Shown: one piece after another, positions 7,799 to 15,570 of the stretch
How positions within the stretch are numbered: the first letter of the stretch is position 1
Layout of the letters: every line of letters starts with the position of its first letter
NCBI GenBank assembly: GCA_038246785.1
Contig: JBBRVP010000007.1
Coordinates: forward strand, 1 to 64,000
DNA: 64,000 nt
Direction of reading: 5' to 3'
DNA from: JBBRVP01 sp038246785
Lineage (GTDB): Bacteria; Actinomycetota; Actinomycetes; Jiangellales; Jiangellaceae
The notes under the pieces: model-generated
Database searches by the model: none
Seen by the model: the letters and a program-made list of their open reading frames with translations, nothing else
Told to the model about the DNA's origin: nothing
Translations under genes and position numbers: made by a program

Positions 7799-9543
7799 GC
7801 AACCCGCTGCACCGGCTCGCCGCCGCCTCCGCAGCGGTCGGGGAGGCGCTGCTGGCCAGCCGCGGCACGCCGCCGGGCAGCACGCCGGCCGCGTCGGCGC
7901 TGCGCGAGCCCTGCGCCGACGATGCCGTCCTCGCCGACCCTCGGCTGTGGCTGGCCGGCTCGCCGCGGATGGCCGCGCTGCTCGACGCCCACGACTCCGC
8001 GTCCGCACCGGGGCGCGACACCGGACGACTGCGCACCGACGTGCTGGAGCTCGACCCGGGCGGCCGGGCGGCCGCTGCCGCCGTGACCACGCTCGCCCAG
8101 CCCGTCGAGGTGTTCCTCGCCTGCGGCGGTGACGACCGCCAGGTCCCCACCGACGGGCTCAACTCCTACGGAATGCCGCTCGCGGACCGCTCGCCGTCCC
8201 TGCGGGCCTCCTCCTGCACCGCAACCCCGCCCGACGGCGAGGCCCTGGCCGTCGCCCAGCGCTGGCGGGACGCGCTCCTCGCCGAGGTGTTGGCCCGGGG
8301 CGCAGCCCCGGACGCGGAGACACTGCGGCGCAGCGTCGCCGAGCGCTTCCTCCACCTGCTCCGGCTGCCGGTCGAGTACGCCGACCGCGTGGTGCTCACC
8401 CCGTCCGGCACCGACGTCGAGTCCCTGCTGACCGCGCTCGCGTTCGGCTCCAGCAGCCGCGACCTGCTCGTCGTGACGGTCGGCGCCCGCGAGGCCGGCA
8501 GCGGCACGAGCTCGGCCGCCGGCCTGCGCGCGTTCCGGGCGAGCGCGCCGTTCGCGGTCGGCCTGCAGGCCGGTCACGAGCTGCCCGGCGTCGAGGCCGC
8601 GCGGGTGCGCGTCGTCGACGTCGAGCTCCGCGACGCGGCCGGGCGGGTGCGGCACGCCCGCGACATCCAGGCCGAGGTCGAGGCGCACGCCGAGGAGACG
8701 ATCGGCGAGGGAGCCCGCGTCCTCGTCCACGTCATGGACGGCTCCAAGACCGGCCTGCGCTGCCCCGACGCGGCCTGGGTGCGCGCCATGCTGGGCCGCC
8801 ACCGGCACGAGCTGCGGGTCGTCGTCGACTCCGCCCAGGCCCGCAGCTCCGCCCGGCACCTGCGCGAGCACCTCGCCGCCGGCGCGGCGCTGTTCCTCAC
8901 CGGGTCCAAGGCGATCGGCGCGCCACCGTTCTGCGGTGTGCTCGTCCTCGACGACCGGCTTCTCTCCGACGCCGCCGGGGCGACCGCAGGTCTTCCCGAC
9001 GGGCTCGCGGTGGCGGTGGCCCGCGGCGACCTGCCCCCCGCTCTCGCCGGACTGGCCGGTCCCGGCTTCGAGCCGGTCAACCTGGCGCTGCTGGCGCGCT
9101 GGGAGGTCGGGCTTGCCGAGTGGACCCGGCTCGCTGCACTGCCCGGTGACCGGCGGCGCGCCGCCGCCCGCGACCTGCTCGCGGGTTGGACCGACGGACT
9201 GCGCTCGCTGCCCGGCGTGGAGGTACTGCGCCATCCCGATGGGGCGGTGCCGACGGTCCTGTCGCTGCGGGTCGAGGACGGCGCCGGCGGCTGGCTGGGC
9301 AAGGACGCGCTGGGCGAGGTCTACGCCCGCGCCACGGCAGCGCCCGGTGTCTACCTCGGCCAGCCGGTGGAGCTCGTCCAGGGCCGGCACGCCGTCCTGC
9401 GGCTCGCTGTCGGCGCGCCCACGGTGACCCGTCTGGTCGACCGCGCGGAGACGCTCGGCGGCCTCGACCGTGCCGTGGCCGAGGCGGTCGGGGTGGCCGT
9501 CGAACGCATCGGCGGAGGGCTGCCGGTGCCGGTGCACCGCTGA
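7795..9543 (+). CDS. Large uncharacterised PLP-fold enzyme (aminotransferase class V-like)
   Basis: The 582-residue protein begins at an ATG that overlaps the preceding stop by four bases. A central region looks like a fold type I PLP enzyme: VVLTPSGTDVESLLTALAFG for phosphate binding, VVVDSAQARSS for the aspartate and LFLTGSKAIGAPPFCGVLV with a candidate Schiff-base lysine in GSK. The N-terminal ~180 residues, with a segment around QVPTDGLNSYGMPL, and the C-terminal domain do not match a family I can name. Coupling to a decarboxylase-like PLP enzyme suggests consecutive steps on one amino-substrate. This is inference from layout; the reaction is unknown. Confidence 0.6.
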   Translation: MSNPLHRLAAASAAVGEALLASRGTPPGSTPAASALREPCADDAVLADPRLWLAGSPRMAALLDAHDSASAPGRDTGRLRTDVLELDPGGRAAAAAVTTLAQPVEVFLACGGDDRQVPTDGLNSYGMPLADRSPSLRASSCTATPPDGEALAVAQRWRDALLAEVLARGAAPDAETLRRSVAERFLHLLRLPVEYADRVVLTPSGTDVESLLTALAFGSSSRDLLVVTVGAREAGSGTSSAAGLRAFRASAPFAVGLQAGHELPGVEAARVRVVDVELRDAAGRVRHARDIQAEVEAHAEETIGEGARVLVHVMDGSKTGLRCPDAAWVRAMLGRHRHELRVVVDSAQARSSARHLREHLAAGAALFLTGSKAIGAPPFCGVLVLDDRLLSDAAGATAGLPDGLAVAVARGDLPPALAGLAGPGFEPVNLALLARWEVGLAEWTRLAALPGDRRRAAARDLLAGWTDGLRSLPGVEVLRHPDGAVPTVLSLRVEDGAGGWLGKDALGEVYARATAAPGVYLGQPVELVQGRHAVLRLAVGAPTVTRLVDRAETLGGLDRAVAEAVGVAVERIGGGLPVPVHR

Positions 9544-9559
9544 GCGCGGTCGACACGGC

Positions 9560-10333
9560 TCAGCTCGCGTCGACGGTGACCGGCTCGTCGCGGGTGCCGG
9601 CGCGGATGCACTCGACGAGATGCTCGGCGGGACCGACGTACGACCCGTCCCACAGCACGCACCGCTCGATGCCGCCCTCGACCAGCGCGCCGCGACCGAC
9701 CACGCTGGCGCCGCCGCTGGCGTGCAGGTTGGCGCGCAGGTAGTCCGCGGGCGTGCCGCAGTCGACGGCGAACCCCCGGTACGGCACGCGGTCGAGCCTG
9801 CCGGCGGCCAGCGCGGGCTGCCACACCGCTTCCAGCAACCCGCCGAAGCGGGCCGGCAGGTCGCGGACGTCGGCCCACGGAAGCAGCGCCGCCCCGACGT
9901 AGTCGTCGCCGCCGAGCGGGCCGCCGCCGTCCGCGTCCTGCACGAGCACGCGGGGCCGCTCGCCGTCCCAGCCGTCCAGGAGGGCGGCGAGCCCGTCGGG
10001 CAGGTAGGAGTCGGCGTTGGTCAGCAGCACCGCCCGTCCGGCCACCCAGCCCCTCAGAGCGCCGAGGGCGCCGGCGCTGCCCAGCGGCTGCTCCTCGTAC
10101 GAGACGTACGCCCGGCCCGCCACGTGCCGGGCGATCTGCTCGGCCAGCCACGACGCGTTGACCGCGCAGGCGGCGACGTGGGGGGCCAGTCGTTCGAGGG
10201 CGAGGTCGAGCAGCGTCGAGCCATCCACCGGGCACAGGGCCTTGGGCCGGCGGAGGGTGAGCGGTCGCAGCCGGGTGCCCAGCCCGGCGGCGAAGACGAC
10301 GCCGGCGAGGTCGCCGGAGGCGGCCGCGTTCAC
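9560..10333 (-). CDS. Sugar-nucleotidyltransferase family protein
   Basis: The 257-residue protein has the N-terminal signature AGVVFAAGLGTRLRPLT followed by RPKAL, typical of NTP-transferases that activate sugar phosphates or related alcohols. LLTNADSYLPDG supplies the metal-binding aspartate region. The C-terminal part, FAVDCGTPADYLRANLHASG, then a short hexapeptide-like tail (VVGRGALVEGG), resembles mannose-1-phosphate guanylyltransferase-like enzymes without a long beta-helix. The GTG start overlaps the stop of the upstream NUDIX gene (GTGA), so the two form an operon on the minus strand. It converges on the PLP-enzyme pair, with only 16 bp between stops. The sugar and nucleotide are unknown. 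Confidence 0.75.
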   Translation of the reverse strand: MNAAASGDLAGVVFAAGLGTRLRPLTLRRPKALCPVDGSTLLDLALERLAPHVAACAVNASWLAEQIARHVAGRAYVSYEEQPLGSAGALGALRGWVAGRAVLLTNADSYLPDGLAALLDGWDGERPRVLVQDADGGGPLGGDDYVGAALLPWADVRDLPARFGGLLEAVWQPALAAGRLDRVPYRGFAVDCGTPADYLRANLHASGGASVVGRGALVEGGIERCVLWDGSYVGPAEHLVECIRAGTRDEPVTVDAS

Positions 10334-10857
10334 CGGACGCCGCGGACGCTGCCGCCGTACGCGCCGGGGCTCCGCGCCCGGGCGAGCGCGTCCAGGATGT
10401 CGCGGGTGGGCTCGTCGACCTCCTGCAAGTCGTCGAAGGTCACCCACTGGGCGTGCTGCGCCTCCCCACCCGCGGTGACAGGGAAGCACTGCGGGACCTC
10501 GATGCCGAACACCACGTCGACCCGCCGGACCCGAGCGGCCACGACGGTCGTGACCGGCAGTCCCACCTCGATCCGCAGCCCGGTCTCCTCCAGCACCTCG
10601 CGCGCGACGCCGGCCGCCGCCGTCTCGCCGCGCGCGAGCAGTCCTCCCGGAAGGCTCCAGCCCGGCCGGTGCGGCTGGCGCAGCGCCAGCACCCGTTCGC
10701 CGCAGGAGATCGCCGCGACGGCACCGACGGTGAACGACGGGGTGGCCGAGCGCACCAGCCCGCGGCGTACCGGCGCCGGCAGCGCCCGGAACACCCGCAG
10801 CGCGAGCGCCTCCAGCCGGCGGTAGGTGCGCGCCCAGCCGGTCCGCTCATCGATCAC
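10330..10857 (-). CDS. NUDIX hydrolase
   Basis: The 175-residue protein contains a complete NUDIX box: GGLLARGETAAAGVAREV, then LEETGL, with the expected glycine, glutamate and REVxEE residues. It should hydrolyse a nucleoside diphosphate linked to another moiety, using Mg or Mn. The N-terminal extension (about 40 residues, with ALPAPVRRGLVR) precedes the domain and is seen in some actinobacterial NUDIX proteins. It starts at GTG 10857 and overlaps the nucleotidyltransferase gene by four bases. A gene pair that makes and hydrolyses nucleotide-linked compounds is a reasonable reading, but the substrate is not evident. Confidence 0.8.
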   Translation of the reverse strand: MIDERTGWARTYRRLEALALRVFRALPAPVRRGLVRSATPSFTVGAVAAISCGERVLALRQPHRPGWSLPGGLLARGETAAAGVAREVLEETGLRIEVGLPVTTVVAARVRRVDVVFGIEVPQCFPVTAGGEAQHAQWVTFDDLQEVDEPTRDILDALARARSPGAYGGSVRGVR

Positions 10858-10923
10858 GCGCCCACCCTAGGTGTCCGGCGCACGCCAGTGGCCCGCCCGG
10901 CGCTGGGCCGCTGCCCCTGCGAC

Positions 10924-10988
10924 GTCACTGTCCTGGTGGTCGAGAATCCGGGCGGGACCGGCCGATAGACCGCCACCAGGACAGTGAC
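10924..10988. repeat. 16-bp perfect inverted repeat upstream of guaA
   Basis: GTCACTGTCCTGGTGG at 10924-10939 is exactly complementary to CCACCAGGACAGTGAC at 10973-10988, with a 33-nt spacer that is itself GC-rich. It lies between the divergent NUDIX and guaA genes, ending 37 bp before the guaA start. No T-run follows, so it is not a standard intrinsic terminator. It could be an operator, an RNA leader structure or an intergenic palindromic element. Confidence 0.6.
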
Positions 10989-11025
10989 GCCAGGAGCAGG
11001 GCCGGGGGCAGCCTAGGCTTCTCGG

Positions 11026-12606
11026 GTGAGCGCAAGCGGTTCGCACCCCGACCACGATCTCGTCCTCGTCGTCGACTTCGGGGCGCAGTACGCGCAGCTC
11101 ATCGCGCGGCGGGTGCGGGAGGCGCGCGTCTACTCCGAGGTCGTGCCGCACACCGCCGACGTCGCGGCGCTGCTGGCGCGTCGACCCAAGGCGATCATCC
11201 TGTCCGGCGGCCCGGCCAGCGTGTACGCCGACGACGCTCCACAGGTCGACCCCACCCTCTTCGCCGCGGGTGTCCCCACGTTCGGGATCTGCTACGGCTT
11301 CCAGGCGATGGCCCTGGCGTTGGGCGGCGAGGTGGCACATACCGGGCGCCGGGAGTACGGCCGGACACCGGTGACGGTGTCGCGGCCGGGGATGCTGCTG
11401 GCCGGGCTGCCGGAGCGGCACCAGGTGTGGATGAGCCACGGCGACAGCGTCGCGCGGGCGCCGCAGGGCTTCACGGTGCTCGCCGCGACACTCGGCACGC
11501 CGGTAGCCGCCTTCGAAGACCCGGCGCGCCGGCTGGCCGGCGTCCAGTGGCATCCGGAGGTCCTGCACACCGAGCATGGGCAGGCGGTGCTGGAGCACTT
11601 CCTCCACGGCATCGCCGGCTGCCGGCCTACCTGGACGATGGTCAACATCGTCGAGGACGCCGTGGATGCGGTCCGCGCGCAAGTCGGTGGCAAGCGGGTG
11701 GTGTGCGGGCTGTCCGGCGGCGTGGACTCCGCGGTAGCCGCCGCGCTCGTCCAGCGTGCCGTCGGCGACCGGCTCACCTGCGTCTTCGTCGACCACGGCC
11801 TGCTGCGCAAGGGGGAGGCCGAGCAGGTGGAGCGCGACTACGTGGCCGCGACCGGTGTCGACCTGCACGTCGTCGAGGCCTCGCAGCGGTTCCTGTCCGC
11901 TCTGGAAGGGGTGGACGACCCGGAGGACAAGCGCAAGGTGATCGGGCGGGAGTTCATCCGGGTCTTCGAGGCGGCCGCGCGCGAGGTGGTTGAGGCCGCG
12001 GCCGACACCGAGCCGGTGGAGTTCCTCGTCCAGGGCACGCTCTACCCCGACGTCGTGGAGTCCGGCGGCGGTGAGGGCGCGGCCAACATCAAGAGCCACC
12101 ACAACGTCGGGGGCCTGCCCGACGACCTGCAGTTCCAGCTCGTCGAGCCGCTGCGCGCGCTGTTCAAGGACGAGGTCCGGGCCGTGGGAGCGCAGCTCGG
12201 GCTGCCGCCCGTGATCGTCTGGCGGCACCCGTTCCCCGGCCCCGGGCTGGCCATCCGCATCGTCGGCACCGTGAGCCGCGACCGCCTGGACGTGCTGCGC
12301 GCCGCCGACGCGATCGCCCGGGAGGAGGTGACGCGCGCCGGGTTCGACCGCGATGTGTGGCAGTTCCCCGTCGTGCTGCTCGCCGACGTCCGCACGGTCG
12401 GCGTGCAGGGAGACCTGCGCACGTACGGGCATCCCGTCGTCCTTCGTCCGGTGACCAGCGAGGACGCGATGACCGCCGACTGGGCGCGGCTCCCCTACGA
12501 CGTCCTGGAGCGCATCTCCAACCGCATCACCAACGAGGTCCGCGACGTCAACCGGGTGGTCCTCGACATCACGAGCAAGCCTCCGGGCACCATCGAGTGG
12601 GAGTGA
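11026..12606 (+). CDS. guaA: GMP synthase (glutamine-hydrolysing)
   Basis: This 526-residue enzyme converts XMP, ATP and glutamine to GMP in purine synthesis. The N-terminal class I glutamine amidotransferase has the nucleophile in GICYGFQAM and the histidine/glutamate pair in VQWHPEV. The ATP-pyrophosphatase domain carries the PP-loop LSGGVDSAVAA. The C-terminal dimerisation domain contains HPFPGPGLAIRI and ends in KPPGTIEWE, the classic GuaA terminus. Length is normal. The GTG at 11026 begins just before the conserved LVLVVDFGAQYAQLIARRV. It appears monocistronic, with a strong inverted repeat in its upstream region. Confidence 0.97.
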   Translation: MSASGSHPDHDLVLVVDFGAQYAQLIARRVREARVYSEVVPHTADVAALLARRPKAIILSGGPASVYADDAPQVDPTLFAAGVPTFGICYGFQAMALALGGEVAHTGRREYGRTPVTVSRPGMLLAGLPERHQVWMSHGDSVARAPQGFTVLAATLGTPVAAFEDPARRLAGVQWHPEVLHTEHGQAVLEHFLHGIAGCRPTWTMVNIVEDAVDAVRAQVGGKRVVCGLSGGVDSAVAAALVQRAVGDRLTCVFVDHGLLRKGEAEQVERDYVAATGVDLHVVEASQRFLSALEGVDDPEDKRKVIGREFIRVFEAAAREVVEAAADTEPVEFLVQGTLYPDVVESGGGEGAANIKSHHNVGGLPDDLQFQLVEPLRALFKDEVRAVGAQLGLPPVIVWRHPFPGPGLAIRIVGTVSRDRLDVLRAADAIAREEVTRAGFDRDVWQFPVVLLADVRTVGVQGDLRTYGHPVVLRPVTSEDAMTADWARLPYDVLERISNRITNEVRDVNRVVLDITSKPPGTIEWE

Positions 12607-12697
12607 GCGCGGCCACCGACGCGATCTCGACGCCGGCGCCGAGCGGGAATAGCGTCTGGACGCAGTGACGGGGACCGGTTCGGGAGGGAGGCCGTGC

Positions 12698-13306
12698 ATG
12701 TTCGTCCAGGTTATCGAGGGTCGGGTCTCCGATCCCCAGGAGGTCCACGCCGCGCTGGAGCGGTGGGCGCAGGAGTTGGCCCCCGGCGCCACCGGCTGGC
12801 TCGGCTCCACCGCCGGAGTGACCGAGGATGGCCGGTTCGTCGCGCTCGCCCGCTTCGAGTCCGAGCAGGACGCCCGCCGCAACAGCGACCGACCCGAGCA
12901 GGGCGAGTGGTGGGCGGCGACCGCCCCGCTGTTCACCGGCGAGCCGACGTTCCACGACAGCGACCAGGTCTACGTCGACCTGAGCGGCGATCCCGGCGCA
13001 GCCGGCTTCGTCCAGGTGATGCAGGGCCGCGGCACCGACCCTGAACGTGCCTGGGAGCTGATGCAGCAGGACGCCGACGAGTGGGCCGCGTTCCGTCCCG
13101 ACGTCCTCGGCAGCGTGGCGGTCGCCCACGACGGCGACAGGTACACGATGGCGATGTACTTCACGTCCGAGGAGGAGGCGCGCGAGGGCGAGCGCAAGGA
13201 ACCGCCGCCGGAGCTCCGGGCCCACATGAAGCAGATGGATGCCCTCAGCGCAGGCCCGCCCGAGTTCTTCGACCTCCGGCGGCCGTGGCTGTACGCCCCG
13301 CGGTAG
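12698..13306 (+). CDS. Duplicated dimeric alpha-beta barrel (ABM-like) protein
   Basis: The 202-residue protein consists of two similar halves: MFVQVIEGRVSDPQEVHAAL in the first is echoed by FVQVMQGRGTDPERAWELMQ in the second, and both continue into a sheet with a short basic helix. This ferredoxin-like fold is typical of antibiotic-biosynthesis-monooxygenase/EthD-type domains that form dimers; here duplication would make an intramolecular dimer. The start is placed at ATG 12698 with GGGAGGGAGG upstream. No catalytic residue is clear. It follows guaA in the same direction but with its own ribosome binding site. Confidence 0.65.
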   Translation: MFVQVIEGRVSDPQEVHAALERWAQELAPGATGWLGSTAGVTEDGRFVALARFESEQDARRNSDRPEQGEWWAATAPLFTGEPTFHDSDQVYVDLSGDPGAAGFVQVMQGRGTDPERAWELMQQDADEWAAFRPDVLGSVAVAHDGDRYTMAMYFTSEEEAREGERKEPPPELRAHMKQMDALSAGPPEFFDLRRPWLYAPR

Positions 13307-13343
13307 AGACGGCTGTCGCTCGGCCGGACAGCGGGCCGCCGGG

Positions 13344-14471
13344 TCAGCCGTCGACGTCGCTGGGCGCTGCCAGCCACTCGCCGAGCACCTCCGCGGTGTG
13401 CTCGCCGGGCGTGCACGGCGGGCCACTGATCGAGGCCGGGGTACGGGAGAAGCGCGGGGCCGGCGCGGCCTGAACCACCCCGTCGCGCTCCACGAACGTG
13501 CCGCGCGCGGCCAGGTGCGGGTGGCGCGGCGCCTCGGTGAGCCCGAGCACCGGTGCCACGCACGCGTCGCTGCCCGCGAAGACCGCCACCCAGTCAGCCT
13601 GTGTCCGCGCGGAGAACAGGGCCGCCAGTCGTTCGCGCAGCCGCGGCCACGAGGCCGGGTCGGTGCGGTCGAGTCCGGTCACGTCCAGCCCGGCCCGCTC
13701 GACCAGCTCGGCCCAGAACCGGTCCTCCAGCGGTCCGATCGCCAGCCAGCGGTCGTCGGCGGTGCGGTACGTGTCGTAGAACGGCGCCCCGCCGTCGAGC
13801 AGGTTCACCCCGCGCTCGTCGCGCCACTCACCGGCCGCCAGCATCGCGTGGACCTGCGTGAGCACGTGCGCCGCGCTGTCCACCATGGCGGCATCGACGA
13901 CCTGGCCGCGCCCGCTCGACCGGGATTCGTGCAGGGCGGCCAGCAGGCCGGCGACGAGGTAGAGCGCCCCGGAGAAGTCCCCGACGAGGTTGACCGGCAC
14001 GACCGGCGGACCACCGGCCTGCCCGACCGCGTGCAGCGCGCCGGTGGTCGCGATGTAGGTGATGTCGTGGCCGGCCCGCGCAGCCAGCGGTCCGTCCTGC
14101 CCCCAGCCGGTCATCCGGCCGTAGACCAGGGCCGGGCGGCGGGCCAGGCAGTCCTCGGGTCCGACCCCGAGCCGCTCCGCCACCCCCGGTCGGAACCCCT
14201 CCACCAGCACGTCGGCCCGCTCGACGAGCGCGAGCACCGTGCGGACGCCCGCCGGGTCCTTGAGGTCGGCGGCCAGCGAGCGCTTCCCGCGGTTGAGCAG
14301 GTCGAGCGGGGGCGGCACGAACCCGTCGGGGGAGCCGCCCGGCCGGTCTACCCGGACGACGTCGGCGCCGAGATCGGCCAGCAGCATCGTCGCGAACGGC
14401 GCCGGCCCGATCCCGGCCAGCTCCAGCACCCGCACACCGGCGAGCGGTCCCGTCCCTCCCACCGCACGCAC
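13344..14471 (-). CDS. CaiB/BaiF CoA-transferase family protein, alpha-methylacyl-CoA racemase type
   Basis: The 375-residue protein starts with LAGVRVLELAGIGPAPF, typical of the racemase branch (AMACR/Mcr) of family III CoA-transferases. The catalytic pair of that branch is visible: the histidine in AGHDITYIATTGALH and the aspartate in GQVVDAAMVDSAAH. The ADLGADVVRVDRPGG segment binds the CoA nucleotide. The likely role is epimerising 2-methylacyl-CoA thioesters in branched-chain fatty acid or sterol side-chain breakdown. It starts at a GTG (14471, with another at 14462) and is divergent from the SDR gene, only 31 bp away, so the two promoters must overlap. Confidence 0.82.
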   Translation of the reverse strand: MRAVGGTGPLAGVRVLELAGIGPAPFATMLLADLGADVVRVDRPGGSPDGFVPPPLDLLNRGKRSLAADLKDPAGVRTVLALVERADVLVEGFRPGVAERLGVGPEDCLARRPALVYGRMTGWGQDGPLAARAGHDITYIATTGALHAVGQAGGPPVVPVNLVGDFSGALYLVAGLLAALHESRSSGRGQVVDAAMVDSAAHVLTQVHAMLAAGEWRDERGVNLLDGGAPFYDTYRTADDRWLAIGPLEDRFWAELVERAGLDVTGLDRTDPASWPRLRERLAALFSARTQADWVAVFAGSDACVAPVLGLTEAPRHPHLAARGTFVERDGVVQAAPAPRFSRTPASISGPPCTPGEHTAEVLGEWLAAPSDVDG

Positions 14472-14502
14472 GCTACCGGCGGCGCCGCCCTAGCCTCACC
14501 GC

Positions 14503-15486
14503 ATGCGCATCCTCGTGATCGGCGGCACTCGCTTCGTCGGGCGCCACCTCGTGGCGGCCGCCCTCGAGCGCGATCACGACGTCACGCTGTTCCACCGCGG
14601 GCGCACCGGCGACGGGCTGTTCCCTGAGGTCGACGACCGTCATGGCGACCGTGACACGGACCTGTCGGCCCTGGCCGACGGCCGCTGGGACGCCACCGTC
14701 GACGTCTGCGCCTATGTCCCCCGCCAGGTCGACACGCTCGCGCAGGCCCTCGACGACCGCGGCGGCCACCACCTGCTGGTGTCGTCGGTCTCGGCCTACG
14801 ACCCGTCCGTGCCGGCCGGCTACACCGAGGACGCACCGCTGGCCACGCCGCCTCCGCCGGAGGTGGAGGAGGTGAGCGATGCGACGTACGGCGGGCTCAA
14901 GGTCGCGTGCGAGCGCGCCGCCGTCGCCGCCCACGGTCGCACCACCGTCCTCGTCCGACCGACGTACGTCGTCGGGCCACACGACTACAGCTGGCGCTTC
15001 CCGTGGTGGGTCCGCCGGCTCGCCGAGGGCGGCGAAGTGTTGGCGCCCGCTCCGTCCGAGGCGCCGATCCAGGTGATCGACGCACGGGACATGGCGGCCT
15101 GGATGGTCGGCCTGCTGGAGCAGGAGGCGACCGGGGCCTTCCACGCGGCGAGCCCGCCGCCGCCGTTCAGCTGGCGTGAGCTGCTGCAGTCGGTGGGGCA
15201 GGCGGTGGCGCCGCGCGGCACGACGCTGCACTGGGTCGCCGCCGAGCGGCTGCACGCGGCCGGCCTCGACGGGCGGGGGCTGCCGCTGTGGCCGGGCGAC
15301 GACGACCAGGTCGGGATGATGGCGGCTGATCCGACGGCGGCGTACGCCACGGGGCTGACCCCGCGGCCGATCGCCGACACCGCGAAGGACACCCTGGAGT
15401 GGCTGCGCGGCACCGACGCGCCACCGATGCCGCCCGGCGTCGGCCTCGACCCCGAGCAGGAGGCGGAGCTGCTCGGCCGGCGCTGA
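14503..15486 (+). CDS. NAD-dependent epimerase/dehydratase-like SDR protein
   Basis: The 327-residue protein has the N-terminal Rossmann motif MRILVIGGTRFVGRHLVAAA and reads like the atypical/extended SDR group that includes isoflavone-reductase-like and chloroplast stem-loop-binding-type proteins. VDVCAYVPRQVDTLAQAL and LLVSSVSAYDPS give the nucleotide-proximal strand and the active-site strand. YGGLKVACERA supplies the YxxxK pair. HDYSWRFPWWVRRLAEGG is a substrate-side segment. The substrate is unknown. It is divergent from the CoA-transferase and is followed after 84 bp by the flavin electron-transfer operon. Confidence 0.75.
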   Translation: MRILVIGGTRFVGRHLVAAALERDHDVTLFHRGRTGDGLFPEVDDRHGDRDTDLSALADGRWDATVDVCAYVPRQVDTLAQALDDRGGHHLLVSSVSAYDPSVPAGYTEDAPLATPPPPEVEEVSDATYGGLKVACERAAVAAHGRTTVLVRPTYVVGPHDYSWRFPWWVRRLAEGGEVLAPAPSEAPIQVIDARDMAAWMVGLLEQEATGAFHAASPPPPFSWRELLQSVGQAVAPRGTTLHWVAAERLHAAGLDGRGLPLWPGDDDQVGMMAADPTAAYATGLTPRPIADTAKDTLEWLRGTDAPPMPPGVGLDPEQEAELLGRR

Positions 15487-15570
15487 AGCGCCCGCTCGGC
15501 GGGCCGGTTGCCAGCCTCCTCACAGGAACTGCTCAGGAGCCGGACAGCACGCTCGGCGAGTGTGGCGCTC

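Noticed and set aside
7366..9537. 723-codon frame on the minus strand across the PLP-enzyme genes
   Set aside because: Composition (H, R, G, V, Q) is typical of antisense frames in GC-rich DNA, while the plus-strand genes have coherent PLP motifs and overlap properly.
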